This document shows, one piece after another, positions 1 through 10,300 of a stretch of 64,000 nt of DNA; the first letter of the stretch is position 1, and every line of letters starts with the position of its first letter. The notes under the pieces are model-generated. The model had not been told where the DNA came from. It ran no database searches and saw only the letters and a list, made by a program, of their open reading frames with translations. The position numbers and the translations under genes were made by a program. Origin of the DNA: Leptasterias polaris. Taxonomy: Eukaryota > Echinodermata > Asteroidea > Forcipulatida > Asteriidae. Where the stretch lies: NCBI GenBank assembly GCA_037783415.1, contig JAZGTN010000009.1, positions 15,128,001 to 15,192,000 on the forward strand. The letters run 5' to 3'.

Positions 1-1
1 G

Positions 2-109
2 GACATTGTCGAGAAGTCGGGTTTCTTAGATTTGGTCTTGCCTCAGGACCAGTACATGGTGGACAAAGGGTTCAAATCAGGGAGAAACTGTGATTCCACC
101 ACCTTCTAA
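2..109 (+). pseudogene. DDE transposase fragment (Harbinger/ISL2EU-like), 3' end
   Basis: The first bases are open in frame 2 and encode 35 residues before a TAA at 107-109. The peptide contains EKSGFLDLVLP followed by YMVDKGF. This matches the DDE_4 endonuclease pattern 'SGxLDLLxPGDxxMADRGF', in which the Asp of M(A/V)D(R/K)GF is a catalytic metal ligand. The fragment stops soon after this motif instead of continuing to the catalytic Glu, so it is either the end of an exon or a truncated copy; the rest lies outside the window. It is transposon-derived or a domesticated relative. The family call rests on this short motif only. Confidence 0.55.
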
Positions 110-403
110 ATCGAAAATCGAAAGCCATCTCTACTTATTTCATTTAACAAAGTATATACATTGGAGATTACAAAGCCCACTCTATTTTTCGTTCAGTGAT
201 ACAGACCTTTTGACTAAAAACTACATTTTCTGAAAAAATGAGACTAAAATGTAGCATACATTATAGTTAGGCCTACCTATAAAAGGCAGTGGCACATCAC
301 TCAAATAAAAAAAATCATGATGATGATTATGTTACCACAAGGCAAAATGTCATGACATGAACTACATGTACATATTACTTTTAACAGTTTGGAAGGGACT
401 AAA

Positions 404-521
404 TAATAACCACTGTAGCGGTTTGGGTCCTTTTGGGGTCAAAGGCCCCTCGAGATTAACTTCATACATGTACTACATCATAGCATCGTGCGCGAAGGTC
501 CGAACCGCCACAGTGGTTAGT
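404..521. repeat. Small MITE-like inverted repeat
   Basis: The two ends are inverted copies of about 25 bp: the left end begins TAACCACTGTAGCGGTT and the right end, reverse complemented, begins TAACCACTGTGGCGGTT, both continuing to a GG-CCTT stretch. The interior is about 65 bp with no ORF. The flanks are too AT-rich to define a target duplication with confidence. Confidence 0.6.
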
Positions 522-879
522 TTGTAGTGCCTTCATACAAGTTTTGATGTATCAAGCTGATTGTTTGTAGCTTACTAACTCCAGTCTTGTGTTGATAAAC
601 AATGTATTTCTGAATAAAAAGTTACTTACTGATCACAACTTACAATTTGATAACATGTTTTGCAATCATCAGAAATCCGTCAACTCAATCTTTCTTTATC
701 AAATATTTGTGGGTCATTTTAAACCAAAAAAGACTTGTGTACACATTATAATCTTCCTATAAAGATGAACAAAGAAGCCGAATTGATAGTGATACACTGG
801 ATTTGTTTTATTTTATAATTTAAATTACTGTTTACAATTTGAACAGTACCAAGAATCAAAAGAATCACCAGCTCTTTCT

Positions 880-922
880 TTGTGCCACCATGGAGGAAGG
901 ACCTTTCTCCATGGTGCCACTT
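880..922. repeat. Short hairpin with CCATGG cores
   Basis: Two inverted copies of about 18 bp (CACCATGGAG(G/A)AAGG) sit almost back to back. No ORF. It could be a remnant of a larger inverted-repeat element. Confidence 0.5.
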
Positions 923-3309
923 ACAGGCAGTCCCCGTTTTTGCAAATATGCCTGAATTAGTTCATTTTTCCCCAGAGGGTAAATGTCTTCATGTGTCTCT
1001 GCAGCTGCACTAGCGGTACTCCTTGATGCTCAGCTTATTATCAAATAAAACTATAATGGTATTTTAAACAATCGAGCTAAATGGTCTACATCATTCAATA
1101 AGAAAAGTGGAAACCCTAATTAAATGTACACAGAGTATAGAAGCCAATCCACACCTTCCAAAGTGAATGTGAGTGCTCACAGTCACACGTATGGGAATTT
1201 AAAAAATACAATTGTTGTCAAATGAAGTCAGCTTTGAAATTACTTAAATCCCCCAAATAAGAATTGGGGAACAATGTGGGACTAGTTGAAAGTAAGAACA
1301 CTCGTTAAAGGTAGTGCCGCTAAAGAATGTTCGCCGGGCTGCAAGGCCTACACAAACAAATTAATCTGTAGGCCTAGCTGTGGAACATTTTGTCATTATT
1401 TTCGATCCTCATTTCTGTCCTGATCACAAACAAAATCAGCAAAAAGTCGTGTTTTTGTGTTAATCGACCCACATGCAACAGATGAGGAAACGTACAGAGG
1501 ATCTGAAAATGTTCAATGCCGACAGTAATGATACAATGTGTCCTGATCCATGTGATGGATATGTAATTTACTAAAACTCCTTTCTAAGTCCTTATAATAC
1601 ACGGCAGGTCTCAATGTGGCATGATTTATAATAATACAATTATTTCATTTGTCACCTCAGACCAGGTTAGTGATAATTTATGTAAGGGGTCTTTATAAAT
1701 CCAAACTTATTGCAAATGTTCAGCGAGACAGCTATATCATGTGGCTAATTCTCTAATTCTCTCCACGTGTCCTGTTGTTTACATCAGCGTGTACCCAGAC
1801 TTTATCAAATAATATTTCACACATTGCACCAGAATGGTACCAGTCTGATAAGTGTCAAGCTACTGCAGGCTCTTTCTACATCTTTAAATTATTTTGAAGT
1901 ATTTTGTTCTTTAAAATATATGTTTTAAAATATATTTGGAAAGTATAAACAATTTTTTAATACAAATATTTTTGTGTACGACTTAAAGTGATGCAAATAA
2001 TATGTTTTGTACTTGCAATATTTCAATTAACTTTAAAGTTACATAAAAAGCAAACAGCGCCACCAATAGTTAGCCTGATATCATGACTATTCTGGATTAT
2101 AAAATTGGAGAAATATTCCGCGTATATCTCGAATTGCCCAAACTTCACAGGGTGTCATCATGCAGATTCTGTTTATACAAGGTCTACTGAACATGGATCA
2201 ATCAAAACCTGTTGTATATCCTCCGCTGCAAGGTTCAGGTAAAAAGTGCCTTTTGGCTATATAGATGTTTTAGGTTATGTAACACTTCCAGGCAAGTCCA
2301 GGGAAGTTTTATATAAAGTGATTAGCCTATTTATTTTGTATGACCATGTGTCAGTCCAATGAGTTTGCCAGGGCAAAGGTTGGATATGTAAAGTAGATAG
2401 CCAGAGCAACATTCCAAGTTTAGGTTGTTGGCCAGATACATCCAGCAAGACCTTCAAGGAGGTCGTTCTGCCCAGCCACTCTGCTCTTTCACCTGATGTT
2501 AGTGATTTGCCAGCAGCGCCGAAGATAGAGTTGCACCGGCACTCTAAATGCTTAGCTCAAATCCTGAGCCATTAAACCAAAAGTTATACTAAGGGTGAAA
2601 TTGGTCACCAAGAAACCCTGAACCAGACATTCGGCGGGGCATGCAGAACCACTATGGATTGTCTGTAAGTTCACTAATTTAGTTATTGTTACGTAACTGC
2701 TATAATATTAACTGCAATATTTCCCACCCCAAAATTGTGTATATAAGTCAATATCAATTTTGAATAGTGTTATTTTGCTATAGTTATAAGAAATATTCTT
2801 TTACTTGCTTGAAACAATTGAGAAAGTTGTGACAGAGATGCGCTGTATTTCAGAACGATATTTCAGTTCAAAGTTTGTTCAGGAGGGCCATGGTCAATCA
2901 TATTATTATGTGTTGTTTATTGTTACAAACTCTATTGTTTAGATGGCAAACGGTAACCGCCAAGATGGCCAAGAGGCGGCTGTTAATACTGTGATGGGAG
3001 TCATGTAAAGTGGACACTACGTCGAGGGGCCAGACAGTTAAGTCGGCGGAACTGAACAATGAGAGTACGATGAGTTGCATGAGGTACCCTAAGCCTTGTA
3101 AAGGCACTTGGAGCGGGTGAACATTGGCTGTTATGCCTAGGAGCCAGGAGAGTTTGGAAGGCCGCATAGTTGGCTGAGAGCATTGTTTAATGCTACATCA
3201 GAACAGATAAATAATTTATATATATAATAACGCTGAACAAGTTGTTGCGCACCGGGGATTTGGCAAGGCCGGTGGACCTTTTAGTAAAGAGAGAGTTCCT
3301 GAATGAGTT

Positions 3310-3490
3310 TAAAAGCGGCAACTTGGGAGTTGAATAGTGTTGAGTTGGATATTGTGGAATTGGATTAGAATTTGGAATTGAATGTCGTTAAAACGAAGTA
3401 GAATTTGAATTGAATTCGTAAGTGATTTGGAGTAGGATTTTGAATTGAATACGGTTGAAATTGAGTAGAATTTAGAACTGAATTATTGAT
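3310..3490. repeat. Degenerate GAATTGAA tandem repeat
   Basis: About four to five diverged units of roughly 30-35 bp share the core TAGAATTTGAATTGAAT. There is no coding potential. Confidence 0.55.
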
Positions 3491-3873
3491 CAATTGTAAA
3501 TACATAATGTAAGTAGTAATAACTACAAAGAAGGAGTCTAAAGCGTTTTAAGAAATGGTGTCCAGAACACTGTTTACGTCCCTATAGCAACATATGCCTT
3601 TAGCATTACACGAAAAATAAAATAAAAAACATCAATGTTGTAAAAAGATTGACCACCGACAGTTTATGTGAATGTATAATTTTGACAAGGTACAATCACA
3701 AGAGCATTGCAAGAACATTGACAAAAGTGTCAATCCTTCTCTCCCCTACCACTCCGAAAATTTGTGAAACACCGGAAACATAAACATCATCACAAAGTGA
3801 CGTTACCCTTGCTTTCAATTGTTTAATGCCGTGTGAACCTGCTTTTATATATCCCGTGTTTTAAATAAGAACA

Positions 3874-3891
3874 AAAAGCGAAACTTCCTCC
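3874..3891. promoter_or_regulatory. Candidate ETS/IRF-like composite site upstream of the Ig receptor
   Basis: Read on the minus strand the site is GAGGAAGTTTCGCTTTT. This joins a PU.1-type ETS core (GAGGAAGT) to a sequence one base from the vertebrate IRF half-site pair GAAANNGAAACT. It lies about 425 bp upstream of the receptor start codon. Such short matches occur by chance; this is a suggestion only. Confidence 0.15.
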
Positions 3892-4236
3892 TTTCCCTTG
3901 AGCCTGGAAAACTTAGGAGTCGGCTTGTTTTATAAGAAAAGACGAGGACAGTGAAAACAATACTCACGAATGAACATTGAAAGTTGATCACCTCTTGCTA
4001 AACAAACAAGTACATTCATTGTTAACATGGAATCGACCAGTAATTCCCTCACTCAGCCGATTGGAGGAAAATACTGTATAGAAAGTTGCATTGCAACTAG
4101 TTACAATTACTTTGCAACGCACTGCTTTTAAAGGACCATTTTCTCTGATCAGACATAATGTTATTGTTTGATCAAAATCTCTGATAATCGTTCGAACCAC
4201 GTCAGTTCTGAAGGTGCAAATGGAGTGACGTGATAT

Positions 4237-4248
4237 TTTTTATAAAAA
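4237..4248 (+). promoter_or_regulatory. TATA-like box of the Ig receptor gene
   Basis: TTTTTTATAAAAA lies about 60-70 bp before the ATG at 4309, a plausible distance for a TATA box with a short 5' UTR. It is in AT-rich DNA, so the match is weak evidence. Confidence 0.3.
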
Positions 4249-4308
4249 CATGATAGCAAAGTTAAACTGCCTCGCCAACATTTTCAAAAGGATAGAATTG
4301 TTCAGAAA

Positions 4309-7300
4309 ATGGAAGGAGGATTTTACCAGGAGTTCACAGTCTTGGTAATTATTGCAATCACTTTTCAAGGTAGGTCGACGAAAGAAGAACTCGTTACGCT
4401 TAAGTGCCAAGATAGGTAAAGATATCGCGCATACAAATAGTTATTTTAATATAGGCCTATTAAGTATTTACTATATTAGCTAGCTACCTGACAACAGAAT
4501 TAGAGTGCAGACGTAGAATTAGAGTGCGGAGCTCGATATGCCAATGGTTCATTGATACCACCATGTGATGAGCCAAATGGCTTAACACTGAGATGGATGC
4601 TGGGAAATAGTTCAGATAACTATAAGGAAATTGCACGATGTGGTAGAGTGGCGTTCAATAACAACACTTTTAAGTTTAATGAAGACAATGGCAATCTAAC
4701 AATATTGAAAATAGGCCTTTCAGATAAATCAGTGTTTCAATGTGAGGTGCTTAGAGACATCAGCATTTATAGGAATAAAACGGAAGTTAGAGTGATAAAG
4801 GGTAAGTGCAACCTCAAGAAAACACGCAATTTTAAATAATGGAGCATTCAAATAGAATTGTTTACGTTATAAAAATTTCATTTTTGGATGACGGCAGACC
4901 AATGATACTAGGCCTCTTATTTTTTGACAACATTTTCCCAACAAATTATGTTGTTGAAAAAGGACACCATCATCCAAGGAATGGATCAAGGTTTTTAAAA
5001 ATCGTTAGTAAATTTAATAGGTGTTAATTTAATTCGGTGGTCTAGTGGTAAGATATCTGCTCTAGCAATGCAAATGTCGTGGGTTCGAATCCCACCCGAG
5101 TGATTTGCCTGTGAATTATTTTCACAGAACTCGTGAAAGTATTGAGTATACAGTGCTTAACTCACATCGTGTAGGATACAAACATAATTAGTGTTACTAA
5201 ATTGTTCAGTTGTAATATACTTAATTGGTGTATAAATCCTGCCCTATCGTTAGTGTTTTCTAAAACTGCACGCTACTTTGAATAAAAAAAAGGCTAAATT
5301 TAGAAATTGTAAAAGTTAAACAATTTCTCAAATTTTTGAATTTTTTTATTTTCTTTTAAAGCAGACCTTAACTTTTGCTTCACGTTTGACTTTTAAGGGT
5401 GTGTACAACATTGGTAACTGTCAAAGACCAGTATCCACACTTGATGTGACCATTCATATACATAAGATAAACATGAAAAAGCATGACATTTCAGCTAAAT
5501 CGGTCTTCGGAGTCATGAGAAAATAGTGAAAAACCACAGTATATGTTTTCACTGTTTTTAAACATCGGATTTTATCACCAGTGAAAAAGACTAATTGTTT
5601 TACTCATTTCCTAAAAACTATAGTATTTCAAGCAGAACTATTTCAAGAGATGTTGATCATTTTCACCATGACCATGACCGTCATGTAGATTCACCTTTTG
5701 ATTTGCTCTGCGATTGGTAAATCAGATTATGGGGAACAATGTGGGAGCATTAATTGTGGCGTATTATCCCAATTTGAAAACAGCCCGCATGGTTTTAATG
5801 CTAAAGCACTCGTAAGTGAATACAAAACTGAACTAAGCCAATTTCTACAATTTGTATGCCGTGTTTACAAAATAGTTTCTCTGTAACTTCCTCTTTAAAA
5901 ACAAAATCTATCTTTCTTTTGCGATTCAAAATGAGCCAGCAGCAACCACAACAACGGAAATTATTCTTGCTTGTAAGTATAACTTTAATGGTTTTCGATT
6001 ATATTTCATGTCATCTAAATCAAGCTTAAAGGCTGGATCGGTTGCTGGTCTCATGACAATAAAAATAGTAGTTGCACTAATACAAGAACAACAAATAAAT
6101 AAATAAAACATGAATTAAAGCTTGTACGTAAGAGTTACTTGTTTCTGTTAACGCGTAGTCCAGGGTTAAACAACATTCTCTTACCTTCTTATTGCATTTC
6201 AAACTGAACCAGCAGCAACCCCTTCAACGGAAATAGCACTTGCTTGTAAGTACAACGTTAATTTTTCTTTACTTTGTCTAGAATCTGAGTTGGAATATTG
6301 GATCGATAGTTTATTCGTGATGATACTTCCATTTTTCCATCTGCATAACTTTGCTTCATTTAATCGGTTTACGTTAGATTTGATTCATTTAAATTAATTA
6401 TTAATTCAAAGTTGAACCATCATCAACGGCAGCAACAAACTTCATGAGTGATGTGGGATCGACGAAATTCAAAACCGTAACCTTGAAAACAACACAAGGT
6501 GAGTTATATCCCTCTTTTAAACTGATCTTTGATTTATAATATTGTTTCCAAAGATCAAGTGTGTAGCCCCGATACCTAGACAGTTCCAACATTGTATATC
6601 TTAATATTATTTGCAATTTAAGGGCACATGGCCTCAAATCAAGCTACTTTGGGTTGGAGTGGGACTCCAACTTTTAGGTCCGGGGGCTGTATTAAGGTTC
6701 AAGGTAGAGGGCTTAGTTTAGTTCAGGGCTACCTTAAAAAGACACAGGCCGGTTTGTGCAATATTTACTAACAGGCTACTACTGGGATTGAGCAAAAAGC
6801 TTTGTTCTTTACTACTCCTTTAGGTTTCTTTCAACGATCACGTGGCCCAAATAAAGCACTCTATGGCCTATACAACAAATGGCATGGTTCACTTTAATTT
6901 TCAGCAAGCACCACCACCATGGAAACAAAAATCAATATACTGGACTCAACTAACCGTCAGGAGAGTGTATCAAGAAAGCTATTGTGACTTAATCTGCTGA
7001 ACGCAACAGGAACTTTAAAAAATATATATATATATCTCATTTGCTTGTTGTATACTAGCCTGTTTCATTTCAAAGAAACAAGCAACTACAACAAGGAAAA
7101 AAGGTAATCGAAAAAGAAGGGAAAAAGAATAGTTGACACAATTCCATACTAGGAAGATTGCTGAACAAACTGCATTATTTTTTCAATAGAAATAGTCAAA
7201 CCTGACGATATTTGTCCGTAATGTTTGTATTGTAAAATTGTGACACTGACATCGGTTTTTCATCATGCACGGCAGATTGCCTATTTTTTTTTGTGTATTT

Positions 7301-10300
7301 TTTATTTTATTTTTTTTTTTTTTTCTCTCTCAGTGGAGCCATTTTTTGTATTTTTATGTCAAGGGTTAGGAGCTACTGTATCTGATCCCATTGCTCAGAA
7401 TGGCTTGGTTTTGGTCATAGTCGTATCATCATGTGGACTGTTAGTGATCTTAATTAGCCCTATAGTCGTCGCATTAAGGCTACATAAAAAACGTAAGTAT
7501 CTCAAAAGTTATTTAAAAAATGTGGTATATGACATACACCTTTACTTAGATAATGTTGGTATTCAAAAACGGAAGATGACTCCTGGACACAAAGTTTCCT
7601 TTATCAATGTCGCCAGCCGATGTAACATCATCATTGAAAACAAAAAAGCCATAATGCAGAATGTAATGGTAAAAGCTCCCTTTTTATTTCATTTAGGGTA
7701 AACAAAGAAGAAAAGGGTTGCATAGTGGATTTTTAAAATCGCACACAATTTTGTAGTGAATGGCTTTTCTGTTGAAAGGTTTATTGGCAACAAAGGAGAG
7801 GACACTTGTGAATGACAAAAACACGTTATTTGAAGAAAGAAAGAAAACAAAGTAAATCCTCACGTTTTCAAGCCAGTTGACAGAAAGTCTTCGGCTTCCT
7901 CTTCATAGGCCTATTAACAATGCTACAATCCGTCACAAAAATAAGCCTTTTCATTATACTATCAATTTGAATGAAATCTTAAAGCATCAAATGATAAATG
8001 ACTTATTGGTTTTAAATCTAGTCTCGGTTTAATCGCATTTAGTGGTAAATTTGAAATTGTGTTATTTCGAAAAGATTTTGAATGTCACCTTAAACATAAT
8101 ATGTTTATTCAATATGGCAATAATCTCATGAACATATAAGTCTAATTACACGACTCTTTCTTGTTAAAGGTTATTCAGCGATCCCCAAAGCCCAAATGTG
8201 AGTATAACTGTTCTCAAGTATACATACAAATTTGAAGCATCGTTTCTTTACAGATAACGACCCGTGAGTGTTCCCTATTATTTTTGGAGTGTTCCCCCAA
8301 AAGTCAAACAAATTATTATGTACCGTTTTCTCAACACACATATTTTCCAGGCTATACAGGTTACAATAGTATCTGCAAAAAACTGTGGTGTAAAATTTAC
8401 TCCATGGGTGTCGTCACATATAGATACCCAAGAGAGAATCATTATCAACCCCATAAGGTGTTAAAACAAAATCAATGTAGTTGTTTCGGCAGAACTTAGT
8501 GTTATTTTAACTTCCTACGTTGTACATTCAGATTTTTTCTTGGTATCTATTGTGACAATACTATATTGAGCCATTTTTAACACCCCAATTTTCTGGCAGT
8601 ATAGTAGCTGCTTTTGAGGAATAATTTTTATATTTATCAGATAAAATGAAATAAAACAAATGTATAGGAAATTATTAAAGAAAATTGTGTAAATAAATAA
8701 TCTGATGAAACTGCAATTTTCTTTCAGCAATGCTGCGAGCACAGCTACCGTGACTTTCAGACCGGGTCCCTTACAACGAAACGCACATTCAATTGCACTG
8801 AATCTACCGAACAGAGTAGAAGACCATGGTTAACAAATTTAGTTTCTAAGGAATTGAGATATAGTGCAGCTTGATTTTTAAAAGTAAAGCAAATGTGCAC
8901 GCTGCCCTCGATGCCGGTAGCTTTTATTTCTGATTTGTTGCATTTTTGAAAATTTTATATTGGACGGATAAATAATCAAAGTCAATGTCTGTAAAGTTAC
9001 AACGGTCTTTGGTACTTATGTAAATGGGTATGTTCTTTGTATCTCACAATTGTTTTTTTAAATGCTGGTCGTATAAAGAAGAACAAAAAAGTGATCAAAG
9101 AGAGGTGGAATTGATTGTCGCATAATGTCCTCAGAAAATGTCAAACCAAACCAGTTTACAGGCTTTCACAGTGAAAGCACAATCACCACAATGTGCACAC
9201 ATCGTTATGACTGTGTAAAAGCTACTTGGTCCTGACCCACAGTGGACAAACTGTGCAGAAGATGACGCTGGGCCTAGTTCATAATTCGCTGCGTCACATA
9301 TAGCACATAATAGTCACCCAGCTCGATGTGTTCACTCTGTGGACAGTTGTAATTTTGTCTTGTACAACAAAATAAATAAAAAATAAAGTAAAATAAAAAA
9401 GGGTTACAAACAAATAGTTGAAAACAATAGTTGGACGTGTGTAGGTCCTCAGTCACTAAATTGTATGGACCTCTTTTGTTTTCAAGTCCACACTTTTATG
9501 TAATGCCCAGACACTTTGTGAAACAAATCACCTATTTATGTATTTATTTTTATTTTTATTTTTTGCAATTATACCGTCCTTTTGCTTTGTAAGCATTCTG
9601 CAACAGCCAACATTGATTTAATTATATTTTCTCAGATTATTTCGTTTCTAAGAATATCCCCGTTGCAACAAGAAATTAAAAGTATTTAGTTTGTTGTATT
9701 TTTGAATATATTTTTATATAACCGGCTTCTATGTGGCCTCCATGTTATTACCAGATGTGGGAACTGTAAATGCGGACACCAGAGCTAGAGTAAATGGTAA
9801 CCAATCTGCACCATCGCCTTCATCACTAATCGACAACTACAAGGCTATACAACATTATAATGGTGGTAAGTATAATGACAGTTCTCTGCACCGCTAATTG
9901 TTATACAAAAATAATTATTGGTCTTAACTTGAGCCATAATGGGATTTGATGCAATGCATGGTGAGGTATTATTGTATTATTTGGTTTTCGGTAACACCAT
10001 GTGTATATCTATTGCTAGGTATACTTTAGCCTTACGGTGAAATTTTCCTCACTTATTTCAACAGTCAGGTTTAGCTTGTTAAATATGCAGTTCAAAACTG
10101 CAATAATGAAAATGTGTTACTTATGTGTCATAATGGTCATGGCAGGCGTTTTGCCGTCCACAAGGCAATAATGATCGAGCTATTGGTTTCGCAGCAAGCT
10201 GTATCAACAAAATAAAATAAAATATATGTATATATAATAATAATTGCGTGCAAGTAGTAATGAAATCCCGAGTTGCTTTGCTTACATTTGACAAGAGATT

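Larger units (their letters stand above)
110..4230. other. Intergenic, no gene recognised
   Basis: No coding exon supported by splice signals was found on either strand. The stretch is AT-rich and contains small inverted repeats (404-521 and 880-922) and a degenerate tandem repeat (3310-3490), listed separately. Short minus-strand ORFs at 2898-3183 overlap in two frames and look like chance or old repeat sequence. The last ~350 bases are upstream of the Ig receptor gene and probably include its promoter. Confidence 0.5.

Noticed and set aside
2898..3183. Two overlapping minus-strand ORFs
   Set aside because: No recognisable domain; competing frames over the same bases suggest chance openness.
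5033..5104. A tRNA gene
   Set aside because: B box and T-arm are good, but the acceptor and anticodon arms pair poorly and a SINE body follows.
5698..5886. 62-codon ORF between the Ig and stalk exons
   Set aside because: No phase-1 exon boundaries could be placed around it and it overlaps a dispersed repeat edge.
8253..8262. A 10-bp micro-exon in the receptor tail (between CTTTACAG and GTGAGT)
   Set aside because: Splice signals are fine, but including it breaks phase between 8197 and 8728, whereas skipping it keeps an open frame.
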